64,000 bases of DNA from Symbiodinium natans (lineage: Eukaryota > Sar > Dinophyceae > Suessiales > Symbiodiniaceae). Each line of letters starts with the position of its first letter. Position 1 is the stretch's first letter. Both the position numbers and the translations under genes were made by a program. The stretch spans positions 95,001-159,000 of the forward strand of contig CAJNDS010002275.1 of NCBI GenBank assembly GCA_905221605.1, in the 5' to 3' direction. The notes beneath the pieces are model-generated. The model was not told where the DNA came from, did not search any database, and was given only the letters and a program-made list of their open reading frames with translations. Positions 23,761 to 35,700 of this stretch are shown here, piece by piece.

Positions 23761-26700
23761 GCGCTGGACTCCAGCTTTGTGGAGACCATCCAACAACTCT
23801 TGGGTCTCGCTCGCAGTTCTGGAACTGCAGAGGCTTGTTGACAACTTCATTGCTCCATGGCCTTTCCAGGCACCAACAATGAGATCAGAAATGCAGCAGA
23901 GCAACGGTACGACACAGCGAAGAGGATGGATGTGTTTGAGCCCATTGCAGTGCAACAGAATGTGCGTTCAATGTTGGTCTTGTTGCAGGAACGAGCCCGT
24001 TCAAGTTGTCGCATCACTCGTCAGGGCACCAGCCTTGGCATAGCACGAGACCGTTGAGAGCTCACGGGAGTCTGCTCGTTTGAGTTTGTGGCATGCAACC
24101 GGCGCCAACATATAGTGTGTCAGTGCTGTGTGCAATTCACGTGTAGGATGACACCGATATGCGATGGCCAAATCCAGAGGAGGAAGGGCCTGCAAAACAC
24201 GGCTGCTGTGGAGCCAGGAGCGAGGTCCAAGAACTCGGGCCGACAGAATGCCAATAGATGTCCACACCAACATTTCCACCACGTGCCGAACACAATCCAA
24301 CCACGCCAACCTTGCCAACCATGGCACCCACGCCAACCACGAGCACAAGAAGCCGAACACTGCCACCAGTTTCCCTGTTAGAGCGCAGATGGGCACATCG
24401 ACATCGGAGGAAGTAGAAGATAGGAGAAGCAATACGAGGAGCGAACACGAGACGATGCCAAGAATGGCGACCGAAAGGCTGCCAAGGGCAGCACCGCCCT
24501 GCAAAAGTAGATGCCCGGCCGAAAGGAGCTGGACGAGTCAGGATATTTTCGGCGCCATGACTTGCTTGGCGCGGGTCCTCGTCGACGACAAGCAGGGCAT
24601 CATCCCACAGACCCCCACAGCAGCAGTGGATCTTGACACGGAACGAAGCACGAGGCATGTTGAATTGAACTGCCAGTACCATGACATCAACCAGCACATT
24701 GCCATCCTCGCCCAGCACTTGGTGGCGAGGCGATGCAGGGCCTCGATCGGCTTACATCGAGGCAAGAATGAACAACATGAGCACGCGACGAGTGCTACAT
24801 GATGGCGAGGCGTCTGCACGCTTCTGAACCCGCTGCTCGGGCTGCGCCTAGACTCTACACGACCCTAGCCACCACGAGCATAACACGATGTACTCGAGGG
24901 CGACCAAAATTGGGCGACCAGGCACAACAAGACGATGAAGCCACACGAGCGCAGCAATCGCAGCGGTCGCAGTACCCAAAGACCAAACGCGGGATGCACG
25001 TGACCAGACGAGTCGAGGCGACGAGAACTGTGACATGGGCCCTGACAGCTTGAAACATAGAGATGGACGCTGCGGAGACAAACGATATGGAGGGTGACAA
25101 GAGCTTCGAAATACTTCGAGTCGACTAAGGTGGGGGACGACTCCAAGCGAACCTTTGGGAGCCTAGCCCAGGGAGTATCAAGCTGTCACACCCTTTTCAG
25201 TATGGAAGACACAGCACATGTGGATACAGGCGGTCTTACAAAGTGAAAGTGGGAACTGGCAGGGGGGCTTGACTTGAGGCTGGTCTGGTTCATTGGTTGA
25301 TTTGGGAACGCTAGTCTGTCGCATTCTCTCACGCAAACACTGCGGTTTGGAAACGGAAGGATGTTTTGTGTTTTGGATGCTCTTATGAGGACTGTACCGC
25401 ATGTCAAAATATCGAGTGCATGCATGCCATGGCTCTGGTCTACAGATCGATGTGCCACCTGGGACTTTCAGGTTCTTCAGCACTCAGAGCTCGAATTAGC
25501 TGCCGTTGCCTCAGCTGAACATCGCATCGGTTGGGCAGCAGGGCAGTTTTTCCGAGTGCACACGCGTTGCTACCTTTTTGGTGCTTGGTTCCAGACAAGA
25601 GACCAAGAGCTATTGCAAGTGGAATCTGCACATGGGTTTCCATCGAGTTCCCTGGTGCTCCGGTGGTAGTGCTTGGACTTAGTTGGGCAGGTGCGTGAAC
25701 AAAGCGCCGTGCTCCTGAGGCAGTGCTGCAGCAAGGCTAGCTCGAACAAGTTTTAGAGTCGGCATTTCCTTAACATGATAATAATGATGATTATTATGTT
25801 TCGCTACTGTTTCGCTCCTTTTTGCAGGTCAAGGACACGGACTCGACATGGCAGAAACTGGGTGCTAACCAGGACAGCCTCTGTTGAAGCAGATGGATTT
25901 CATCTTACTGAATCTCACTTCGTACCTCGTGTCGAAGCACGGTCTTGTTGGGCAGCGCTGCAGAATGCTGCAGGCGGATGTGAAGGAGCAGCTCTTGCAG
26001 CTCCTGGAGGTTTCCGGGCTTTCTGCTGACTGATGCACTGTACACTGTTTACATGGAGATGCGAATAGCGTGGACGAAAGCAAAAGCCGAGCCTTCTTAG
26101 GCTGAGCCGGCTACCCAAGTGCGCAAGAAGGCTGTGCTCAAACCTTGTTGGGTCTGAGTTTCTATGGGTACTGTACATGGCAGGTGTCAGACTGCATTCA
26201 GAGCCTGGGCAACCAGATTATTGACATTGAAGAAGACCAGCGGCCAGTGAACCTCCAGGACCTGGGATGATGTGGTGACGTGGGCGAGCTACCGCGAGAG
26301 CGGAGAGATTGGAGGCGATAGAAAGGTGATTAAAAAGAAGGTGATGCGAAATAATGTGGGTTGTTGACACATGTTGACACATGTTGACACCTGACACATG
26401 TTCACACTGTTGACGAATGTTGACACATGTTGCCACATCTCGAACTCCAGGAGTGGCCCACGCTGATGCCGAGCCTCTTCCGCATGATCTGCGACAAGAG
26501 CAAGGACTGCAACGCAGTGCAGAGCACACAGCGTGAAAAAGGAAGTGGAACACCAAGTGTGACAGCGTGAGCCAGACTCTTTCACAGGACAGCAACCTCA
26601 GGGCAGATTGCCTTTGGATCGTGAAGGCCGTGGCGGTCTAGGATGGTCTAGGGCCAGGGCGGTGATCAGAGCAGTGAAGCCGGCAGCGTTGCAGCCTTGC

Positions 26701-29700
26701 CAGGAACTGGCCTGCTCTGTGTGGCAGATGCTAGTGGCAAACACCACGCAAAGTGGACAGGCTCAGCAAGTCGACCATCTGCATCTGAAACTCGCAGTAG
26801 GCTGCCAATGTTTGCCGCGACAGGTGTTGCAGACTTGCTTAGAGGATCCTGCTGATCCTGTCGGCTTCTCAGATCGATTGTGTGCCGAGCTTGCTTCAGC
26901 AATCTGTACGTATTGCAAGGTTCGTGCAGAAGCTGCTGCTCTTGTCACATCGCTTGTGGACAGCATTGAAAGAAGAGAGGCATGGACCAGCTGCTGACGT
27001 AAGCGCTCCAGCTTGCTCCAGGCTGAGTCAGTGCACAATGTACTCATCCAGGACCGCAAGCCTTTCCAGCATCTCGTGCCAGAGGCTGGCTTTCATGCTT
27101 GCGCGGCTTGCTGCCAGCTATTGCCAGCTCGGCTCTGACTCAAACTTGCATGTTCAGGTGAGCCGAGTCACAGCTGCGCTGGCATCAGGCAGCGATGCCA
27201 AGCAAGGTACTCAAAATGAGAACTAGCTGTGGACCTGAATTCACAAACCCCTGGCAAGTCCTGCCTAGCAAGCCGTTGAAAGTTTTCCTTGCTCCGCCCT
27301 CAGAAGTAGGAGTTGGCAGTTATACGCTCCTTTGTGTTGCTTGGATCTTCTGCCACCCTCGGCCAATTGAGTAGTAATGTCCGTGGGCGGTGTCCGGAGT
27401 TCTGGATGCTGTGTCCAGCTCCCTTGCCATCCAACTTCTACATTTCGACTTCGGACAACAACTGGATGAGCGGTACACTGATAGTGAAGTTTTGGGGATT
27501 GTAGTACTGTAAGGTCGCGGCGATCCTAGCATGATGCAGACATGTGGCAGAGAACCGAACTAAGGAATCTGAACACGGTTCTGCTATCCTTCCAAGCAAC
27601 AGAGGCTGCAGACTTTTTCAAACCGCATGCCGCGAACCCAGTTACTTGCACTTCACTCTGCCATTGTATAGTATGTTATGTGTTCGCAGAAAGGCGTACG
27701 CTTGCAACTGCTAAAGACTGAGATCGCCTCGCATTTGATGCCGGTGCTTTGCGGAATTGCGAAGTTCGGCACTTATCTCTTGGTGCGTTTTTCGTTTTGC
27801 CCAAAGACTCTCATGTCCCGCTGCCGATCAGGTCGCACCAGGACGAGTCTTCTCGAAAGTATGCCTTTGAGGTGGTCCGTTGACTGCCGGTGTCTATGGA
27901 CTGTTGCAGACTGGCTGGGGAGCACCATTCTGCCCAACAGGTGATTATATCCTTCATGGAGAGCAAGCCCAAGATGATAGTCAAGATTCCGCACTACATT
28001 GAACAGGCACGCTGCGGTCGGTCAAGTGCGTGAAGTGTGCAACGCCTTGCCAAAGCACGTGCGAATGCCTCGACATGTCTAAGCCGTAGCCATTTGGCCC
28101 AAAGCTGGGGCCAGCTGCATGGCTCTCATTGGCTGTCGGTGTCTGCCAGGCACATCTCGTCACGGTTGTTTGTATGTCCAGCCTTGTTTGCGGAAAGGAG
28201 AGCGCGCGAGATGCAATGCGGTAGTGGGAAGATGCGGGAAGGGGAGGGCAAACCTTTCCAATATTCCCTGGATCTAAACACCTTAGGCCTCCGACTTCGG
28301 CGCATGTCTCGACTTTGGCGTATAGCAGAACCACGGTCAATCCCTCATCCTACCCCAGGTTGTGAACCATGTCTTCGGATAAGGGCTCACCGCCCTCTGC
28401 GATGATGAGGAGCCTTTGGTGCGGAACTTATCATGGGTTCCGGTGGTTGCCTGTGCATCATCGCTCGCGGAGAGCAACGGCTTTCCTCCATATTCGAAAC
28501 CTGGATGTTTAAGGTCTAGTGCTCTTTTGCCGGGCATGCGGAAAATGTTGCGAAAGGGCTCACTGACCGTGGAGTTTGCCGGTGGAGAGAAGTACAAATT
28601 CGGAGACGGCAGCGGTGTAAGTGTTCAGGTCTATGTTCGTGCTGGCCTCACATCATGCTTCGTATTGATCAAGGGTTGTCTTCAGAAGCGCCGGCCATGG
28701 AAGGGGTCATCCAAGCAGCTCTGAGGTCACGGTCGCTTTGTCCAAAGAATGGCATTGGACCCAGGACTTGGCCTGGCCGACAGCTACATTGAGGCCCAAT
28801 GTAAGTTCATAGGGACATTAGGGACTTTCCATGACTTTCCCGTGTGCACATCGTCTCGCTTGCTTTTGTTCTTCCTGGGCCGCTTGTCCCTGACCAAAGG
28901 GAGACATCGACGTCAAGCCAGACATAACTGATCTTTTTCGGCTTGTGCTCAGCAACAAGGCGCGAGTACGGAACTGCAGCGGGCAGATTGCTGTTGCGAA
29001 GTTGCGAACGCGTGCTTGCTGAACGTGAGTGGCAGGAGCAGGGGGAGGAGTCTTCCCCCATGGCCTGGTCGCCTGTCAGGTTAGTTTCTTCGCTGGCGAA
29101 GCGATACTATGCCCACCTGCATGCCGGCAGAGCGAACAGTCAGGATGGATCGAAACGCAATATCGCAGACCACTACGACTTGTCCAACAACATGTTCAAG
29201 ATGTTCCTGAGTAAGGACATGACGTATTCGGCTGGAATTTTTGACAAGGAAGTTGAGGCAATGAAAGGACGGAGCACAGGCGATTTCCTAGAGCTGGCGC
29301 AGATGAAGAAGCTGGATCGCATGCTGGATTTGATAGAGCTTCAAGACGGTGACAAGGTGCTGGAAATTGGCTGCGGCTGGGGCAGCATGGCAATCCGAGG
29401 CGCGCAGCGATGTGCTAATCTCTCATGGACGGCCATCACGCTGTCACAAGAGCAGCTGAAGCTGGCCGAGGAGCGCATCGCAGCGGCCGGTTTCAGCAGC
29501 CGCATCAAAGTGGTGTTCTGCGACTATCGGGATGCAGCATCAAAGTTTGGGGCCGGAGCATTCTCGAAAGTTGTCAGCTGTGAGATGATCGAGGCCGTGG
29601 GCCACGAATACCTTCCAGCTTACTTTGCAGCGATCGACGAATGCTTGAAGCCTGGAGGGAAGGCTTCCATTCAGGCAATTTGTGTGCCAGACGGCCGATA

Positions 29701-32700
29701 TGAATCATACCGACGTGGGTCTGATTTCATCAGGGAACGCATCTTTCCAGGTTCGAACCTTGTCAGCCTTGCGGAGATCAAGCGGGCGTGTGAGAAGGGC
29801 AAGACGGCCTTGGTTGAGGCAGCGAAGCCTTATTCTGTTGGCCTGGATTACGCCAAGACTTTGCACGAGTGGCGACGGCGATTTGCCGCGCATGAGAAGC
29901 AAATCCGGGCAGAGGTGAGCACCTTCGGTAAAGGCTTTGATGACAAGTTCATCCGACAGTGGCATTATTATTTTGCTTACTGCGAAGTTGGCTTCGAAGT
30001 GGGTCACATAGATGATTGGCAGGTGTGCCTGCAGAAACGATTGGACAGTGACACTGGCAGAACATCGAAGAAGCGCAAGGAGCGGTCCTTCGACGGCGAT
30101 GCTCTGCACGCGTCCAACACAGGCTTGTTGAGCGGATGGCAGGCACTGAAGCGACCAAAGACCACTGCCGTTCAGATGGCTGTGGGAAGTGCCCAGCGTC
30201 TGCTCGATCGCGGCTTGATGCCAGATTGGTTAACCCGAGCAGCTTGAACAGCATCAAGCACCGCAGGTGGGCGTCATCGCTTTGTTGTAAAGGGTTGTTA
30301 AAAGAACTGTGTTCATGAGGTGGTTGCTCAGCTGCTCGCACCCACCTCGCAACTGAGGTTGGAATCCGCTTCAAGCTTGCTCAGAAGATAAGCGAAGAGA
30401 CGCACGGCTGCGTTCGACTAGACCAGGAAGCCAAGCAGGACTTCATCGACTCTTTGAAGACGATGCCTATTGCAATCTGTACCTTGCCTGTAAAGAGCCT
30501 GATCGGATTTTTTGGTTTTTCGGTACGTTCATGGAGAACCTGAGAACCTCAGCTGAGGCACTGCCGAGGCGAACGAGCAGCACTACGAGGTGCCGCCTGA
30601 GCTGTACCACATTTGGCTCGGACCAAGCTGCTGGCTTAAATGCTTAGCGTTTGGCGTTCGGAAGCGATCAGAGCCAGTTTTGCTGAATCTTGGGCCAAGG
30701 AAAGAAGTATTCCGGCTGTATCTTTCCAGAAGACGCTGCCAATCACCTGGCAAGCCGTGCTGCCGAGCTCCTTCCTGCAGCTGAAGAGCGCTCGTTGCAG
30801 GATTACGTGGATAAGGCTGGCTTGGAGGCCACTGGGATGCAGCTGGCACATGGCAAGACCTCCGTTCCGTTCAGCAGTGGCAAGCTTCCTTGACAAGCTT
30901 TCGTAAGGACGGCATGGCAATCCTGGACCTGGGATGTGGCTGGGGGTCTGCAAGTCTTTTCCTGGCAGAAAAGTTCCCGAACGCATTGGTTGTTGGAGTG
31001 TCCAACTCACATGGTCAGCGTGGCTGGATCTTGGAGCAAGCCAGGCAGCGAAATCTGTCGATCCTTGGTGTCCAAGAACCTAGCTACCCCGTTTCTTCTT
31101 CACGGGTGCACGAGGATTTTGTTCTCTGCGGTTTCAACCACGCAAGGAACCTGAGAATCGTCACCTGCGATGTTTCGCAAGTCCCATTGGTGGATGCTGC
31201 TCTCCCCGTTCTGAAGAAGGAGCGACCTGAAGCAGAAGGCTTTGATCGAGTCGTGTCGATCGAGATGATGGAGAATCTTGTGCTGAAAGAGTACGTGCAA
31301 TTGAGAGCGTTTCTGCGTGGCTCGCAGTAACTTGTCCAGGGGACACCTCAGCCTCTTTCATTTCTTGTCATTCGGGCATGCACTGCTTAGGCACATGAAA
31401 AACTACGATGTGCTGCTCGAGCGCGTATCGGCAACGCTTCGTCCTGGTGGCAAGCTGTTTGTCCACATCTTTGTGTGTCTGGGCCTGATAGGACCTAGAG
31501 TCTTCGCATGTCGTCAAGAGATATCCGTGCGGACTGCGTCATCGCTCGATGGGGCAGGCACACGCGCTTTCCCTACCACTTTGTAGCCAGATCTGAAGCA
31601 GACTGGATGGCTCGATACTTCTTCGCTGGGGGTACCATGCCTTCAGCTGATCTCCTATTCTACTTTCAGCGGAACTTGCAGCTGGAGCGCTTACGCATGA
31701 CTTCTCTGTGCTGCTTTCCTAGATGCTGGAATTGGCAAGGCGCGACTTTGTAGTTTACAAGTTTCGCGAAGCTGGCAGGAGAAGCATTGGCACGTGAATG
31801 GGCGACACTACCAGCTGACAGCCGAAGGATGGCTACAAAATCTTGATCAGAATTCTGAGAAGGCCATGTCATTGTACGCGCATGTTGTGTTCCGGTGACT
31901 GAATTTCTTTTGCAGGTTATGGAGTTGCTGAAGCAGACCTACCCGCCAGGCATGGCGTGGCAGTGCATGAAGGTTTGAAGGCCTCGCATGTGCCCTGCAA
32001 TTTGCTGGCATTCAGGCACTGAAGTCATGTGGCTCAATCGTTGGAGGCGCTTTTGAAGCTTCCTGTACTCTAGTTGCGTCATATTGAGTCATATGTACGT
32101 GTCTTCTTTCCAGGCACCATCTGCTGCTTTTGTGCCCTTTTTGTCAGGGCCTTTTTCATGGCCTGCGCGGAGCTATGGGGCTACAATAATGGCAATGAAT
32201 GGATCGTCGCCCACTACCTCTTCAAAAAGCCGGATGCTGTCAAGGCCATGGGCCGCGGGCTCTTGTGTTCAGAAACAGAAGGGCTTTTTGACGGCTCTTC
32301 GAAGGCTTTGCAGCGCTGTAAGGCTTTTGGTGAGGGTTGTCCAAGTGCTCTCCATGTTGGCCTCGCTGACAGGCCACCAAGGTGACGAGCAGCCCTGCAA
32401 AGGCAAAGGTGGGAGGCGGCGTAAGGCCATGAAGAGACAGGAAGCCGGACAGCTGTGCACGGTGCAACCATTGCCATCCCAGAGTGGGGCACAGTTGCTG
32501 CTAGCTGGAGGCAATATGCTTAAGTAGAGACTTTTCTGAGAGAGTCTATTTCACGAGACGATTTTCTGGACATTTGGTTGGCCTTCGCCAAGCACAGGAG
32601 TTCAACAAAACAAGAACCGGGGTCTTGGTGACATGCACCTCCCGGGGACCATCTCGAATTTTCACTCTGAGATTGAAAGTTGAATTTCGACCGCCGCAGC

Positions 32701-35700
32701 GACTGAAATGGTGAAAGTGCGTGACGGTTGGCTTCCGACTTACTGAGTTGTCTAAGCTCTGCATCGGCAAGCTGTGCAGGCACTAGATCTCTGCATTCAT
32801 TTCATGATGCAGCTCAACGATGATGTCGCGACATGGATGCAGGAGGACCGACACATCGCGCGCTGTGTGCCGCTTCGTGTTGCTATAATGAACCTTGCAA
32901 GCTTAGCAGGACGATGAAGCCGGAGAAGATGATGAAGAGCTTGGGCCTTCAGATGAAGACCATTAGCCAACATGTTTTTTCATTGCAGTCAGTGGTGAAG
33001 CCTGAGTTTGAATCTACAGACATGCGGTCGAGGGCCTTCACTTTCGGCAAAGAAGCCGTACATGCCTCAGTGATTGTGACAACTGCGTTACGGGACTGAG
33101 TGCTGACATCTCCGTACTCTAGTGCCGCCATCGATGCAGGTCGATCGACTCAGCCGCTGTGCTGCCAAGGCTGCACTGTTTCTTCTTGTAAAAGGTACGG
33201 TTCACGTGTTGTATGCCGGGCATGCCGCTGTGCAGTCAGACATGCTACCGCGTACCGCTGCGATGGCTCAACGCTAGAGGGTGCCTCAGTGGAAAAGGAA
33301 AGCACCCGCTCATCTGCCATGCCCGCCCGATCTGTTTGAAGAATATTGGGAGAGGGCATTGGGACTTCTGGCATGAGAAGGAAGAGAGCAGAACCGGCTG
33401 GCCCAAGCAGTCCATGAGGGCAGACTTGTAGCTGCCTAGGAGCCCGTCCGCAAGTTGGACCACGGATCGCTGAAGACCAAGGGCTCCCATAACAAGCCAA
33501 TTGAGTAAGGGCCTCACACGCCCAAGGAGCCGATTGAGAATCATTTTTGCCACACTACCCTCACCAGTAGGAGTGCTGTGTGTGTTCTTGTTTTGGCGCC
33601 GCCCTCAGAAGTAGGTGTGGTCTTGTTTCTTTCAGAATTCAGAGGCCTCTGAGGGGCCCCGTGGTGTGGGAAGGTTCGGCCTCCATGAGATTTCTCGGAA
33701 TCATTTAGCTGTTTAAGCTGTTCTTCCAGGCCTTTTACAGCCGTGTGCTCTGGCCAGGTGTGCCACCAGAGTACAAAGTCCATTGAGTATATGCTCCTGT
33801 TGCATGGGGCCGCGATCGCAGAAAACATCGGTGCCCTGATGTTCCATGCCTTTGGCGGTCTGGATCAGTTGGGAGCGCTGAGCTCGATGAACAGCGACTA
33901 TGACTCCAAGAAGGTCGCCCGCGCCTTGACCGTTTCGTGTCTGCACAAGCTTCTCTCCCTGCGCGTGCTGGAGGGAGAGGGCTTGAAGGGAAAGGGCCGC
34001 GGCAAAAGCTACGTCCTTGTCGTGCATGAGGAAGACGGCTGCGACGATGTCGGTGAGGACGTCTTTGTGGATCAAGAAGCCGCCGAGGAGTATGAAAGCC
34101 GGCGATTCGGACATCCCTTCCGAACATGCCGTGCAAGAGGCGTGTGCGAGGGCTTTGCCTCCCTGCAGATCAGGAAGGTACTCCGTGATCTCCATGTTCA
34201 GTTCGGACATCCTGCCTATTCAGTCCTCCAACGGGTTCTACGAAGACAAGGAGCCAAGGTTGACGTTAAAGGGCATTGAGTGCCTCTCTTCTGTTATGCC
34301 GAGTTATGCCTGTGGAGGCCCTATGCAGGTCAAAAGGCTCAAGCCGTCAGGCTCCCCGGCAAGGATCTGTGAGGCCACTGGAGACCGTATTGCGCCACTG
34401 CTTGGACTGCTTGGCCACCCAGTCTTCCTGGGTCGGACTTCCGAAGAGCGCCCGGATCGATCACGGCAACGAGCTTGTGACTCAATGCTCCGATTACCTC
34501 AACGAGTACGGCGTGGAGTTGGAGGTCATGCCCCTGCAGGCCCCTTGGAAAAACGGCAAGGTAGAGAAGGCAGGTGGATTACGGAAGGAGATGTTCGAGC
34601 GCACGGCGTGCGAGATGCAACTAAACGGGCTGCAAGAGGTCATGACCATGGCGAGCATCGTCACTCAAGTGCGGGAAAGCTTCCCCGCAACATCCGGTTA
34701 TACACCTCACCCGTGGATCCTTGGCCGTCTCGAGGTGACTTCCCCTGCCGAGAAGTTTTGCAAGACGGTGAGGGCAGAGCGAATCTAAGAAGCTGCCTTA
34801 AGATGAGCAAAGCCGCCCAGATTGCGCAGCTCAGAATGGATAGGGACAGCGGGGTGAGACGAGCACTTCTACATCCCTTGCTTTCCCGGTCGGCAGCTAT
34901 GTTTACTTCTAGCGGGCCGTGCCCTAGTCCAGCCAGGAGCTTCGAAAGTGCACCGGCGGCAGCGCAGCCCGATCTGGACTTATCAGGAACAGTCCAAGAG
35001 CAGAGACGGTTGGGATACATTCGGGAATCAGGGTCTGTCCCTTCGAAGGGTTTGCTACCCATCACTCATTCTATCAGACTTTGCTCCTCGGCTTTGCCTG
35101 GGTTTGCCCACTAGGGGGGTGTGGAGAGTAGGAGCGCCTACACATGGCTCTTCTTCTTGGCTTACAATGGGGCTTGCTGCTCATTACCTCTTCTGGTTGT
35201 AGGACTGCAGCCTGCAGCCCAGCATTCACTTCAAGCATGTTACGCTTAGGCCCATCGCTTAACATAAATCATTTTGTCAGCAAGTCGCTCAATGTGCCTG
35301 TGATGCTAGCTGCTAGACAGATGCTGCACTAGGATTTGAGTTGCAGGAGCCGGCCGATCATTCACGGGCAAAGCAGCTTCTAGATGCAAGAGAGAGAGGT
35401 GCATGATGACAAGCCAGAAATCACAGAACGCAACATAACACAGGTACCGAGACCAAATTCAGAGAAACTAACGTTCAACTGGCTCACAAGGACATTTCAG
35501 TTTCAAGTATGTTCAGTTATCACTATTCTGATTTATGCTAGTTGTTCGATTGAGTTCACACGCCATTCATACCGATAGGAAAAGAACAATCCAATACTGT
35601 TCCTGCGTTTGGGCTGGAGGTGGATGCGTTTCCACCCATGTTGGAGGTCTTGAAGCAGGTCGCGTACCAGCATGGCGTCGACATGTTGTCCAACGATGAT

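Noticed and set aside
30239-30247. Stop codon of the first methyltransferase taken as a true gene end
   Set aside because: Possible, but the 26 residues before the stop match the start of the second methyltransferase family, so a GC-AG splice that removes the stop explains more.
31045-31146. GC donor at 31045 for the fourth intron of the second methyltransferase
   Set aside because: It would delete five residues that the family always has; the GA donor at 31060 restores the exact length.
33713-34210. 165-codon open frame on - opposite the retroelement
   Set aside because: The + strand carries integrase motifs across the same bases, so the - frame is a shadow.
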